Assembly: GCA_025370055.1 (NCBI GenBank)
Contig: CP073041.1
Location: forward strand, 4,868,272 to 4,932,271
Source of the DNA: Woronichinia naegeliana WA131
GTDB taxonomy: Bacteria; Cyanobacteriota; Cyanobacteriia; Cyanobacteriales; Microcystaceae
Length of the DNA stretch: 64,000 nucleotides
Direction: 5' to 3'
Shown here: one piece after another, positions 1 through 7,653 of the stretch
Layout: the number at the start of each line of letters is the position of its first letter
Position numbering within the stretch: position 1 is the first letter of the stretch
Position numbers and translations under genes: made by a program
Notes under the pieces: model-generated
Databases searched by the model: none
What the model saw: the letters and a program-made list of their open reading frames with translations, nothing else
What the model was told of the DNA's origin: nothing

Positions 1-1292
1 TGCCAACGGATAGATTGATGACGAATAATATCTTGCCATAATTGCAGAAAATTGGGTTCTAGATAGCCCTTTACTAAAAATCTCCCCAGATCAGAGATCC
101 AACTTACCTCTTTAATCGTGACACGTTTTTTATCAATTGTAAAAGCGGCTGTTAATTGACCTAAAGGCACTCTATTGAGGTACAACGGTTGACTGGTTTT
201 AACTAAACCCCTTACCAAGGGAGTGGTTAAAGTTCCTGTCAAATGGATCTGAGATTTTATCTGACCTCGAAGAGAAATTCCTTGAGGTAAAAAATTAGTT
301 AAAGTTGTTAAAGCATTTAATTGATTAAGGGTAATCTCACTATAAAGATTAAAACCTGTGACAAAATGATAATAGCCTATTAGTTTCGTGCTTAAAGTTC
401 CCCAGGTTAGTTGGGTATTGTCAAAAATAATCCTTTGGTCTTTGAGCGCAATATTAAGATTTAAAAATAGCGGTTGTTCTAGTTTTTTTAACCTAGCTTC
501 TAAGGGATTTAAGTTAATCGTACCCCTTCCCTTGGCTTGGGATAAATGATCAAGATTTGGTAGGAATAAACTCAGATCTGCAATGATATTACCCTGTTCT
601 ATTTTGAGCCAAGAAGCCGGTAATAAAACACTAAATTCTCGAAGAGAAAGCTGTTTAATCACGAGAGCCAATTGACTTTGGCTATTGGCACTAAGGGTTT
701 CTCCTGTGAGGTCAATATCTGTCTGTTTACCTCGGACATTTAACACATATTGCCAACGAGAGGAAGCAGATTCGAGATAACGAACTTTGCCTGTCACCTG
801 TAACGAGACAGGGGGCGATTTTGCTGATTTTTGAATTTGAATAGCTGCTTTTTCCGTCTTAATGGTTAAATCCAGGGGAAGCGGTAATTTGACTTCTTCT
901 ACCTGAACATTCAACCATTGCCCCTGATCATTAGGCTGAATCTGGCCCTGGGCTTCCTGAAACTGAACCACGGCCTTGAGAGTTCCTCGATGTAGCAGTT
1001 GCCAAGGCTCAAGGGTAATAACAACGGATTGTGCTTTAAAACTGTTGGCATTCTGGGGAGTTGCCGGTAAAAAAGCTGGCCCCAGAGTCAATTGAGTCAG
1101 AGAAAGCTGTTGAACCTCGGAAATCTGAACGGGGCGATGAATAATACGAGTAGCTTGGCTTGCTAACCAGTCGGGTAGTTGTTGCTTTAACCAACGATGA
1201 AGTTGCCAGGTGCCAATACTCCCTAGTCCCACCAACGTAATCCCTAATACGAGGGTCAGGGGATGGCGAATAATTCGTTTTAACTTAGTCAA
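1..1292 (-). CDS. TamB-like (AsmA/TamB superfamily) envelope protein, N-terminal part
   Basis: The minus strand is open from a TTG at 1292 to the window edge, so the C-terminus lies outside. An in-frame TGA lies two codons before the TTG and a purine-rich GAGGAAG precedes it, so TTG is the first possible start. Residues about 10-28 form one membrane anchor. Then come RPVQISEV, the LTLGPAFLPATP stretch and a PWQLL segment, which match the N-terminal signature of cyanobacterial TamB-domain proteins (known family pattern). The rest is beta-rich and hydrophobic, as in lipid-transfer bridge proteins. Inferred role: periplasm-spanning lipid transport or outer-membrane assembly. Only about 430 residues of a normally much longer protein are visible. 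The SLH-domain gene follows upstream on the same strand after 30 bp. Confidence 0.72.
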   Translation of the reverse strand, partial: MTKLKRIIRHPLTLVLGITLVGLGSIGTWQLHRWLKQQLPDWLASQATRIIHRPVQISEVQQLSLTQLTLGPAFLPATPQNANSFKAQSVVITLEPWQLLHRGTLKAVVQFQEAQGQIQPNDQGQWLNVQVEEVKLPLPLDLTIKTEKAAIQIQKSAKSPPVSLQVTGKVRYLESASSRWQYVLNVRGKQTDIDLTGETLSANSQSQLALVIKQLSLREFSVLLPASWLKIEQGNIIADLSLFLPNLDHLSQAKGRGTINLNPLEARLKKLEQPLFLNLNIALKDQRIIFDNTQLTWGTLSTKLIGYYHFVTGFNLYSEITLNQLNALTTLTNFLPQGISLRGQIKSQIHLTGTLTTPLVRGLVKTSQPLYLNRVPLGQLTAAFTIDKKRVTIKEVSWISDLGRFLVKGYLEPNFLQLWQDIIRHQSIRW

Positions 1293-1322
1293 TCTTCCTC
1301 AATACCTACCATCACTCAACCA

Positions 1323-2117
1323 CTAATAGGAAGAAACGGGGAGAGGAAAGGACGACGGTGCTGGGTTTACCATTTTTAAATAGCTAGGATTTTCGATCAA
1401 AGAGGTATTGAAGGGATTGGCCAAGTCTCTGGTACGAATATTCTGTCCGGTTGTTTGTTGGGCCAGGGCATCGTGGTAAATGGCTTCAAAGGTTGCTGCA
1501 TCATTGGCAATTTGATTATCAAAGAAGGAGCCAGGAAAGGTTCGCCAGCCAAAAATCTTGTTGGCTTGTCCTGATATATTAGTGCCGTCATAAAAACGTT
1601 CTGTTTCGTTATAAAAGGCCCGATTAAAAACGTTAATTAATTGATCACCAGGTTGTACTCCTGTTTCGCCTGAAGAAGTCATACCAGCGTCGATCATCGG
1701 ACTACTGGAAACATTACGGCTCTGACCCCGTGCTTCTAGAATGCGTTTTTCGATTTGAGTTAAGCAGGCATTCAGTCCCGCCGCAAATTCATTACGGGTT
1801 AAGGGGCGATCGCCGCGATAGGTGCGGTCTGGATAACCGACAATACAGCCATAATTTTCGACTAGATTTTTAAGGGCTTCATAGGACCAGGATTGAGGCG
1901 ACACATCGCGGAGTTGGTCAATGCTATTAATCTGGTTAATCATCCCAGTATAGTTAGTATAATCTTGGGAAAGGGATGGAGAGGATGATGGGCCGGGGAC
2001 GGGGACGGTTTTCCCAGGGTTCATCTCCTGGGAGATCGCTGGCATTCCTAGAGCAAGAAGGCTGAGAACGGTTCCGAGGGAACTGGCGGATAAAAATCGA
2101 GACACTAGGCTTTCCAT
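1323..2117 (-). CDS. SLH-domain envelope protein
   Basis: 264 residues with an N-terminal signal peptide (hydrophobic stretch about 12-28 ending near AIS-Q), a proline/serine-rich spacer, and one S-layer homology domain at about residues 65-120 (LRDVSPQSWSYEALKNL, then CIVGYPD and RPLTRNEFAAGLNACL). In cyanobacterial porins this domain sits in the periplasm and contacts peptidoglycan. The porin barrel is absent. The C-terminal half instead has the FPGSFFDNQIANDA...IRTRDLANPF pattern known from a group of short cyanobacterial SLH proteins of unknown function, so it is probably complete rather than truncated. ATG start at 2117 with GAGGAGCC upstream. It is transcribed toward the TamB-like gene and may share its envelope role. 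Confidence 0.75.
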   Translation of the reverse strand: MESLVSRFLSASSLGTVLSLLALGMPAISQEMNPGKTVPVPGPSSSPSLSQDYTNYTGMINQINSIDQLRDVSPQSWSYEALKNLVENYGCIVGYPDRTYRGDRPLTRNEFAAGLNACLTQIEKRILEARGQSRNVSSSPMIDAGMTSSGETGVQPGDQLINVFNRAFYNETERFYDGTNISGQANKIFGWRTFPGSFFDNQIANDAATFEAIYHDALAQQTTGQNIRTRDLANPFNTSLIENPSYLKMVNPAPSSFPLPVSSY

Positions 2118-2305
2118 AGCGATTGGCTCCTCACAATTTGCCTAAAAGAGTTGAACGATGGGCCTGACTAAAGTTTATATTGAGACTAGCTTAGTTTACA
2201 GGACTGTTTTTTCCCAAGCGTTATTGACCTTTTCTATCTCAATCTTACCGAAAATTCCCCCATTCCCGAAGGGAGCCTGCGTTAACATTTGCGAATTATT
2301 TGATT

Positions 2306-2914
2306 ATGACCTCTGATCCGCTCTCTCCTCTCTCTTTAGCAACTGCCCATCTGTCGGCCCTCCGTCATCATCTTCTGACCCTTTTCGCCAGTTTGGCCTA
2401 TCAAGAGGGGGATTTTGTTTTGTCCTCCGGTCAGCCGAGTCCCTACTATATCAACGGCAAAAAAGTTACTCTTACCGCAGAGGGGGCTTTGGCAGTCGGT
2501 CGTTTGCTCTTAGCTGAATTACCTCCAACGGCGATCGCGGTAGCTGGTCTAACCTTGGGGGCCGATCCGCTGGTGACAGCCGTCAGTGTGGTTTCTGCCT
2601 ACGAAAACCGTCCTGTGGCTGCTCTGATTATTCGCAAAGAGGCGAAGGGTCATGGAACTAAAGCTTACATTGAAGGCCCCAATCTTCCTGCCGGTACCCA
2701 TGTTGTCGTACTAGAAGATGTGGTAACAACGGGCAAATCGGCCATGTTAGCGGTCGAGCGTCTCCGTGATGCGGGCTATCAAGTCAATGAAGTGATTACT
2801 TTGGTAGATCGAGAACAGGGAGGGGCTGAATTTTACCGTTCCAAGGATTTAACATTTCGCGCACTTTTCTCCATTACCGAGATTCAGGCGATCGCCAGGG
2901 ATCTGTACTCATAA
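2306..2914 (+). CDS. pyrE: orotate phosphoribosyltransferase
   Basis: About 202 residues. Converts orotate plus PRPP to OMP in pyrimidine synthesis. Visible signatures are FVLSSGQPSPYYINGKK near the N-terminus, the IRKEAKGHGTK flexible-loop segment, and the PRPP-binding motif VVVLEDVVTTGKS at about residues 145-157. Length is normal for the cyanobacterial enzyme. ATG at 2306 was chosen over an in-frame TTG at 2300; no clear Shine-Dalgarno sequence precedes either. It is divergent from the SLH gene across about 190 bp that should hold both promoters. A repeat block follows downstream. Confidence 0.93.
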   Translation: MTSDPLSPLSLATAHLSALRHHLLTLFASLAYQEGDFVLSSGQPSPYYINGKKVTLTAEGALAVGRLLLAELPPTAIAVAGLTLGADPLVTAVSVVSAYENRPVAALIIRKEAKGHGTKAYIEGPNLPAGTHVVVLEDVVTTGKSAMLAVERLRDAGYQVNEVITLVDREQGGAEFYRSKDLTFRALFSITEIQAIARDLYS

Positions 2915-2981
2915 AAATAAAAATACGATGATGAGTGGCAACGCTAATTGGCCTATTTCATGCATATGATCCTGTAAAACC

Positions 2982-3176
2982 GCGATCGCGATGAATGGAT
3001 AATTATCAACTATTCATTATCAACTATCAATTACAAAGCGATCGCGATGAATGGATAATTATCAACTATTCATTATCAACTATCAATTACAAAGCGATCG
3101 CGATGAATGGATAATGGGCAATTGACAATGGATAATTATCAACTATTCATTATCAACTATCAATTACAAAGCGATC
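2982..3176. repeat. Tandem 56-bp HIP1-plus-AT repeats
   Basis: Three direct copies of a 56-bp unit start at 2982, 3038 and 3094. Each opens with GCGATCGCGATG and runs into GGATAATTATCAACTATTC and TATCAATTACAAA. A fourth degenerate end closes at GCGATCAC (3171). The third copy carries an extra GGGCAATTGACAAT segment. The stretch 2915-3356 has no gene. Related A+T-rich filler occurs near 5655-5735, 7415-7450, 19390-19440 and 60990-61050, so this is a dispersed family locally amplified here. Confidence 0.85.
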
Positions 3177-3356
3177 ACATTTTTCGTAATAGAAGATGGC
3201 GATCGCGTTATCCAGACACAAATTTCCTATTTTTGCGGTAAAATGGGCTTGTTACTTTTACATAGCATTAAATCATGACAGTAAAATTTTATTAAGAGTA
3301 TAAACTTGGAGCGGATTTTCTAGTATTGAGTGAACTTATTTGCTGAGTCAAAAATT

Positions 3357-3623
3357 ATGGAAATTTTACTAAACCCAGAAAGTCAAAAATTTATCCAGAA
3401 GCAATTAGAAGTAGGAAAGTATCGCAACCATGACGAAGCCATCAACGTGGCCCTTTTTTTGCTAGAAAAACTTGATCGAGAATATACAGAATGGCTAGAA
3501 GAAACTCGCCAAAAGGTTGCCATCGGCATAGCTCAACTAGAACGAGGTGAGAGCCTTGATGCGGAACAGGTAGTCGAAGGGATTCTTGACAAGTTTCGTG
3601 AAACTAAGGAGACGGCTAAGTGA
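3357..3623 (+). CDS. ParD-like antitoxin (type II toxin-antitoxin)
   Basis: 88 residues from ATG 3357; an in-frame GTG at 3330 would add nine residues with no homology. The pattern LNPESQKFIQKQLEVGKYRN followed by EAINVALFLLEKLD is the ribbon-helix-helix arrangement of ParD/CopG antitoxins, which bind their own promoter and neutralise ParE. The C-terminal third is charged and would contact the toxin. The stop codon overlaps the next start in GTGA, so translation is coupled to the ParE gene. The frame is intact although the toxin gene beside it is broken. Confidence 0.82.
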   Translation: MEILLNPESQKFIQKQLEVGKYRNHDEAINVALFLLEKLDREYTEWLEETRQKVAIGIAQLERGESLDAEQVVEGILDKFRETKETAK

Positions 3624-3919
3624 TTCGTCCACAAATCTCTAAAGCCGCTTGTCAAGACTTGGATGCGATCGCTGAATATTTTCTGATAAGAAATATAGAT
3701 GCAGGAGAAAAATTTTTTCAAGAATTTAATCAAAAATGCAAGTATCTTGTTAACTTCCCTTTTATCGGAAGGAGTTACGCTTCAATTAGCAATGGATTAA
3801 GAGGATTACCAATACAAGGATATATTATCCTTTGCCTTGTTACCAAAGATAATTAACTCGAAATTGTACGGGTTGTAAATGGTAGGCAGGATCTAGAAAA
3901 TTTATTTGATGAAAATTAG
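3620..3919 (+). pseudogene. ParE/RelE-family toxin with premature stop
   Basis: Starts with GTG at 3620 inside the antitoxin stop (GTGA overlap). The frame reads 78 codons (IRPQISKAACQDLDAIAEYF through GLRGLPIQGYIILCLVTKDN) and meets TAA at 3854-3856. Past this stop the same frame continues as LEIVRVVNGRQDLENLFDEN and ends with TAG at 3917, which is the expected C-terminal strand of ParE. Without the TAA the protein would be 99 residues, the usual family length. A single nonsense change therefore removes the last strand, which carries conserved residues. Inference: the toxin is inactive. Confidence 0.85.
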
Positions 3920-3980
3920 GTAGAAATCTAATTAGGCGATCTCGTTCTATATTTTTGCCTGATTAGGCGATCGCAATACA

Positions 3981-4276
3981 TTAATTTTGTTTAAATACTT
4001 CCTCCATATCTCTTGAACCATGAAGCAATCGAATCACATCAATTCCATCCTCAATCTGTTGATAAAAGACAACATAATTATCAATGGGAAAACTCCGTAA
4101 ATCTGGCAACAAATCGGGTCTTTTCCGACCTAAACTAGAATTTTGAGCCAAGTTATCAACTTACTTTCTATTCGATCTAAAAAATCATCCGCTCTATCTG
4201 GACTATCATCGGCAATGTAATCCCAAATATCCAGCAAATCCAATTCAGCAAGCGGACGCTTCAAAAGGATTGCCAT
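3981..4276 (-). pseudogene. ParE/RelE-family toxin with 1-bp frameshift
   Basis: ATG at 4276 opens MAILLKRPLAELDLLDIWDY...DRADDFLDRIESKL, the N-terminal half of a ParE-like toxin. It then leaves frame near 4150-4160 and stops at a TAG. In another frame the rest is clear: LAQNSSLGRKRPDLLPDL, then SFPIDNYVVFYQQI and IDVIRLLHGSRDMEEVF, ending with TAA at 3981. The span is 296 nt, one short of a multiple of three, so a single-base deletion explains the break; repaired, it would be 98 residues. The ATG lies two bases after the stop of the antitoxin gene upstream, the standard ParD-ParE order. Confidence 0.85.
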
Positions 4277-4278
4277 TT

Positions 4279-4533
4279 TTACACCTGTTTCTGTTGCTTG
4301 TGTTGCCGTGCTTTTGCTTTCACGCTCTGCATATCAAGAGGGGTAGCATCACCACTATCTAAACCTACCTGAATATCTTGGCGTAATTCTTGCAAACGCA
4401 ATTGCTGAAGTTGATCCCGTTCTTGCAACAATCTCAAACCTTCGCGTACAACTTCACTAGCAGAATAGTATAAGCCAGTGTTGACTTTTCCTTGTATAAA
4501 GCTTTCTAGCTCAGGGGTCAGAGACACGTTCAT
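4279..4533 (-). CDS. ParD-like antitoxin (type II toxin-antitoxin)
   Basis: 84 residues from ATG 4533. The N-terminus MNVSLTPELESFIQGKVNTG followed by YYSASEVVREGLRLLQERD is a textbook ParD ribbon-helix-helix. The C-terminal part is a charged helix that would wrap the ParE partner. It is intact and upstream of the frameshifted toxin gene with a 2-nt gap. It is convergent with the other ParD/ParE pair, so two independent antitoxins remain while both toxins are lost. It may persist as a repressor or as an anti-addiction orphan (inference). Confidence 0.88.
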   Translation of the reverse strand: MNVSLTPELESFIQGKVNTGLYYSASEVVREGLRLLQERDQLQQLRLQELRQDIQVGLDSGDATPLDMQSVKAKARQHKQQKQV

Positions 4534-4660
4534 AGACCTAATCCTCTAATCATCTTGATATTAATATTTTCGCTGCAATAACAACAAATAGCAATAACTG
4601 TTATCAAATTTATTGGTGAGTAGTTAGGCGATCGCGGTTTGATGCTAAAATTCCGACAAG

Positions 4661-5620
4661 ATGAATAGCCAAAACGACGACTACGATAGTCCTTGGAAAG
4701 AAGCCCTAACCCGTTATTTACCCGAATTTTTGGACTTCTACTTTCCCCCGGCCCATCAGGCGATCGACTGGACTCAACCCCACACCTTCCTCGATCAAGA
4801 ACTCGCTCAAATTGTTCGAGATAGTGAACTCGGTAGAAGACGGATTGATCGCCTAGTCCAAGTTACCACCCTAACCTCGGCCATAGAATGGGTTTATATT
4901 CATATCGAAGTTCAAAGCCAAGTAGATTCAGACTTTGCCGAACGATTATTTACCTATAATTATCGTCTTTACGACCGTTATCATCGCCCCGTAGCGACCC
5001 TAGCCGTACTAGCTGATGAAGGCTTAAATTGGCGACCGAAGGGATTTAGTTACAATCTATTTGGGAGTCAGATGAGTTTGCAATTTGCCAGCGTTAAAAT
5101 TCTTGACTACGCTCCCCAACTAGAAGAACTTCTAGAAAATCCTAATCCTTTTGCTTTAGTGACAGCCGCTCATTTGCTAACTCAAAAAACCCGTAAAGAT
5201 GTGCAAGCGCGTTATGCGGCAAAATGGCAACTGGCTAAGTTATTATACGAAAGGGATTGGGGTAAACAGCAGATTATTGACTTATTTTCGGTGATTGATT
5301 GGCTGATGACCTTACCGCCCGAATTAGAAAAACGACTCTGGACTTCAATTAGTGAATTAGAGAGGAATATCAGAATGCCCTACGTTACATCAGTAGAACG
5401 AATTGGCATCGAACAAGGCATTGAACAAGGCATTGAACAAGGCATTGAACAAGGTATCGAACAGGGTGAAATGATGCTATTACGTCGGATGTTGACGAAG
5501 CGTTTCGGTGATTTACCTTCAGCAATAGAGATGCGTTTGAGCCAAGCTTCGATCGCCGATTTAGAGTTATGGGGCGATCGCCTTTTAGATGCCAAAACTT
5601 TAGCTGAAGTATTTAATTAA
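4661..5620 (+). CDS. DUF4351 / Rpn-type PD-(D/E)XK nuclease-like protein, copy A
   Basis: 319 residues. The N-terminal two thirds (KEALTRYLPEFLDFYFP, then IDRLVQV, IEWVYIHIEVQSQ and ERLFTYNYRLYDRY) resemble the PD-(D/E)XK-type domain shared with Rpn/YhgA-like proteins; D of IDRL and E-x-Q of IHIEVQ are candidate catalytic positions. The C-terminal domain (LLRRMLTKRFGDLPSAIEMR...DLELWGDRLLDAKTLAEVF) is DUF4351. Between them five GIEQ repeats come from a 12-bp tandem repeat. The ATG at 4661 lies in a 40-bp leader shared with copy B at 6452. Exact biological role is not established for this family; DNA cleavage or recombination is a family-based inference. Confidence 0.8.
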   Translation: MNSQNDDYDSPWKEALTRYLPEFLDFYFPPAHQAIDWTQPHTFLDQELAQIVRDSELGRRRIDRLVQVTTLTSAIEWVYIHIEVQSQVDSDFAERLFTYNYRLYDRYHRPVATLAVLADEGLNWRPKGFSYNLFGSQMSLQFASVKILDYAPQLEELLENPNPFALVTAAHLLTQKTRKDVQARYAAKWQLAKLLYERDWGKQQIIDLFSVIDWLMTLPPELEKRLWTSISELERNIRMPYVTSVERIGIEQGIEQGIEQGIEQGIEQGEMMLLRRMLTKRFGDLPSAIEMRLSQASIADLELWGDRLLDAKTLAEVFN

Positions 5621-5804
5621 TCATAGATTTACAAAATTAAGATGATCGCGGTTTTGAATTGATAATGGACAATTGACAATTGATAATTATCAGTTATCAA
5701 TTATTAACTATCAATTATTAACTATCAATTATTTGGCGATCGCGTTCTATTTTTTGTCTGATTAGGCGATCGCATTTTAGGGTTATTGCTTGGGCGATCG
5801 CAAT
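5621..5804. repeat. A+T-rich dispersed repeat with HIP1 sites
   Basis: Non-coding spacer. The first part (ATAGATTTACAAAATTAAGAT, then ATCGCGGTT and GATAATGGACAATTGACAAT) recurs downstream of copy B at 7379, so the duplication of the DUF4351 gene includes flanks. The middle is a run of (TATCAATTATTAAC)-like units, and three GCGATCGC octamers follow. No ORF, promoter or terminator could be supported. Confidence 0.7.
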
Positions 5805-6002
5805 TTAAAATATTTTTGCTAGTCCAGCTTGTTTTAAAACAGCATTAGCTGTGTGACGGGACTTGATCGAATTATCAACAACAAAACGACGATTAGTGAT
5901 CGGACTATACCAAATTTCATGATCACCTTTCCCTGCTCTTTCAAAATAGCAATTTGCCTCTAATAATCGTTTTTTTAACTCAGGTGTAAAAGATTTTGCC
6001 AT
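5805..6002 (-). CDS. HicA-like toxin (type II toxin-antitoxin)
   Basis: 65 residues from ATG 6002. It has the HicA/YcfA pattern: a short N-terminal helix, ERAGKGDHEIWYSP with the candidate catalytic histidine in G-D-H, then SIKSRHTANAVLKQAGL at the C-terminus. Family members are small double-stranded-RNA-binding-fold mRNA interferases. The frame is complete and of normal length, so unlike both ParE genes nearby this toxin may be functional. It lies 4 bp after the HicB-like gene on the same strand, so the order is antitoxin then toxin. Confidence 0.8.
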   Translation of the reverse strand: MAKSFTPELKKRLLEANCYFERAGKGDHEIWYSPITNRRFVVDNSIKSRHTANAVLKQAGLAKIF

Positions 6003-6006
6003 TAGT

Positions 6007-6246
6007 TTAAGCTACTTGAATTAACTCTTGACGATGGGCAATAAGCTCAAAAGTAATATTTTGTTGGTGATTTTGGTCAATTCCATGATTAGCGATCAAC
6101 AAATCGGGAATAATTTGTTTAAGTTTATGGGTTAATTGATCAAGGGTTTCTGCCTCTGTTACTAAACCCTGAATATCCTGGCTTTCAGCAACCCAAACTT
6201 CTGCTTCCCGATCCCAAAATGCTTGTATTGTGTATAAATTAGACAT
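6007..6246 (-). CDS. HicB-like antitoxin (DUF1902 type)
   Basis: About 79 residues from ATG 6246; an upstream in-frame ATG at 6282 would add 12 residues that look non-homologous. YTIQAFWDREAEVWVAESQD followed by GLVTEAETLDQLTHKLKQIIPDLL is the partial RNase-H-like HicB/DUF1902 fold. No separate C-terminal DNA-binding domain is visible, so self-regulation, if any, would use another route. It is paired with the HicA-like gene 4 bp downstream. The pair sits exactly between the two duplicated DUF4351 genes. Confidence 0.78.
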   Translation of the reverse strand: MSNLYTIQAFWDREAEVWVAESQDIQGLVTEAETLDQLTHKLKQIIPDLLIANHGIDQNHQQNITFELIAHRQELIQVA

Positions 6247-6451
6247 AATCAAGGACTTATTTGCAATATATTTTGGCTTCATTATAATCTATATCAAGAC
6301 AGCGATCGCATTGTGTTTTTTGTCTGATTAGACGATCGCGTTCTGTTTTTTTGCCTGATTAGGCGATCGCATTTTGGGGTGATTAGTCGGGCGATCGCGT
6401 TTTGAGGTGAGTGGTTGGGCGATCACGGTTTGATGCTAAAATTCCGACAAG

Positions 6452-7381
6452 ATGAATAGCCAAAACGACGACTACGATAGCCCTTGGAAAGAAGCCCTAA
6501 CCCGTTATTTACCCGAATTTTTGGACTTCTATTTTCCCCTGGCTCATCAGGCGATCAACTGGACTCAACCCCATACCTTTCTCGATCAAGAACTCGCTCA
6601 AATTGTTCGAGATAGTGAACTCGGTAAACGACGGATTGATTGCCTAGTTCAAGTAACCACCCGAACCTTGGAAATAGAATGGGTTTATATTCACATCGAA
6701 GTTCAAAGCCAAGTAGATTCAAACTTTGCTGAACGATTATTTACCTATAATTATCGTCTTTATGACCGTTATCACCGCCCCGTAGCAACTCTCGCAGTAC
6801 TAGCTGATGAACGATTAAATTGGCGACCAGGGGGATTTAGTTACAATCTATTTGGCAGTCAGATGAGTTTGCAATTTGCCAGTGTAAAAATCCTCGACTA
6901 TGCTCCCCAACTAGAAGAGCTTTTAGAAAATCCGAATCCTTTTGCATTGGTGACAGCAGCCCATTTATTAACGCAAAGAACTCGTAAAGATGTCCAAGCG
7001 CGTTATGCGGCAAAATGGCGATTAGCTAAGTTATTATACGAAAGGGACTGGGGAAAACAGCGAATTATTGACTTATTTTCGGTAATTGATTGGCTGATGA
7101 CCTTACCGCCCGAATTAGAAAAACAACTCTGGACTTCAATTAGTAAATTAGAGAGGAATATCAAAATGCCCTACGTTACATCAGTAGAACGAATTGGCAT
7201 CGAACAAGGCATCGAACAGGGTGAAATGATGCTATTACGTCGGATGCTGGCCAAACGTTTTGGTGATTTGCCTGAAGCGATAGAAATTCGTTTGAGCCAA
7301 GCTTCGATCGCCGATTTAGAATTATGGAGCGATCGCCTTTTAGATGCCAAAACTTTAGCTGAAGTATTTAATGAATCATAG
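6452..7381 (+). CDS. DUF4351 / Rpn-type PD-(D/E)XK nuclease-like protein, copy B
   Basis: 309 residues, nearly identical to copy A at 4661 over its whole length, including the N-terminal nuclease-like region (IEWVYIHIEVQSQ), the DUF4351 tail and the 40-bp leader. Differences are scattered substitutions, two GIEQ units instead of five, and two extra C-terminal residues (ES). The candidate catalytic line IDRL of copy A is IDCL here. The two copies lie about 1.8 kb apart in direct orientation, so homologous recombination could delete copy A or B together with the HicBA pair. Spacing and shared flanks show a segmental duplication. Confidence 0.8.
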   Translation: MNSQNDDYDSPWKEALTRYLPEFLDFYFPLAHQAINWTQPHTFLDQELAQIVRDSELGKRRIDCLVQVTTRTLEIEWVYIHIEVQSQVDSNFAERLFTYNYRLYDRYHRPVATLAVLADERLNWRPGGFSYNLFGSQMSLQFASVKILDYAPQLEELLENPNPFALVTAAHLLTQRTRKDVQARYAAKWRLAKLLYERDWGKQRIIDLFSVIDWLMTLPPELEKQLWTSISKLERNIKMPYVTSVERIGIEQGIEQGEMMLLRRMLAKRFGDLPEAIEIRLSQASIADLELWSDRLLDAKTLAEVFNES

Positions 7382-7486
7382 ATTTACAAAATTAAGATAA
7401 TCGCGGTTCTGAATTGATAATGGACAATTGACAATGGATAATTATTAACTATTTGGCGATCGCATTGTCTGTTTTCGCTTGATTAT

Positions 7487-7602
7487 CCACAGTCCCCATC
7501 CTCCCCGTCTCCCCATCCCCCCGTCTCCCCGTCTCCCCGTCCCCCCGTCCCCCCGTCTCCCCGTCTCCCCGTCTCCCCGTCCCCCCGTCCCTCCAGTCCC
7601 CC
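7487..7602. repeat. C-rich pyrimidine microsatellite tract
   Basis: About 115 bp of imperfect CCCCGTCT / CCCCGTCC units on the plus strand, with almost no purines except the G of each unit. The minus strand is GGGGAGAC-like with regular G-runs that could form G-quadruplex or triplex structure (inference). It fills the gap 7382-7653 upstream of the TPR-CHAT gene together with one GCGATCGC site. No ORF is seen in it. Confidence 0.85.
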
Positions 7603-7653
7603 ATCCTCACAAGAATTTTGAGTAGAATAGAAAAACGGTTTGGAGCTATGGCG

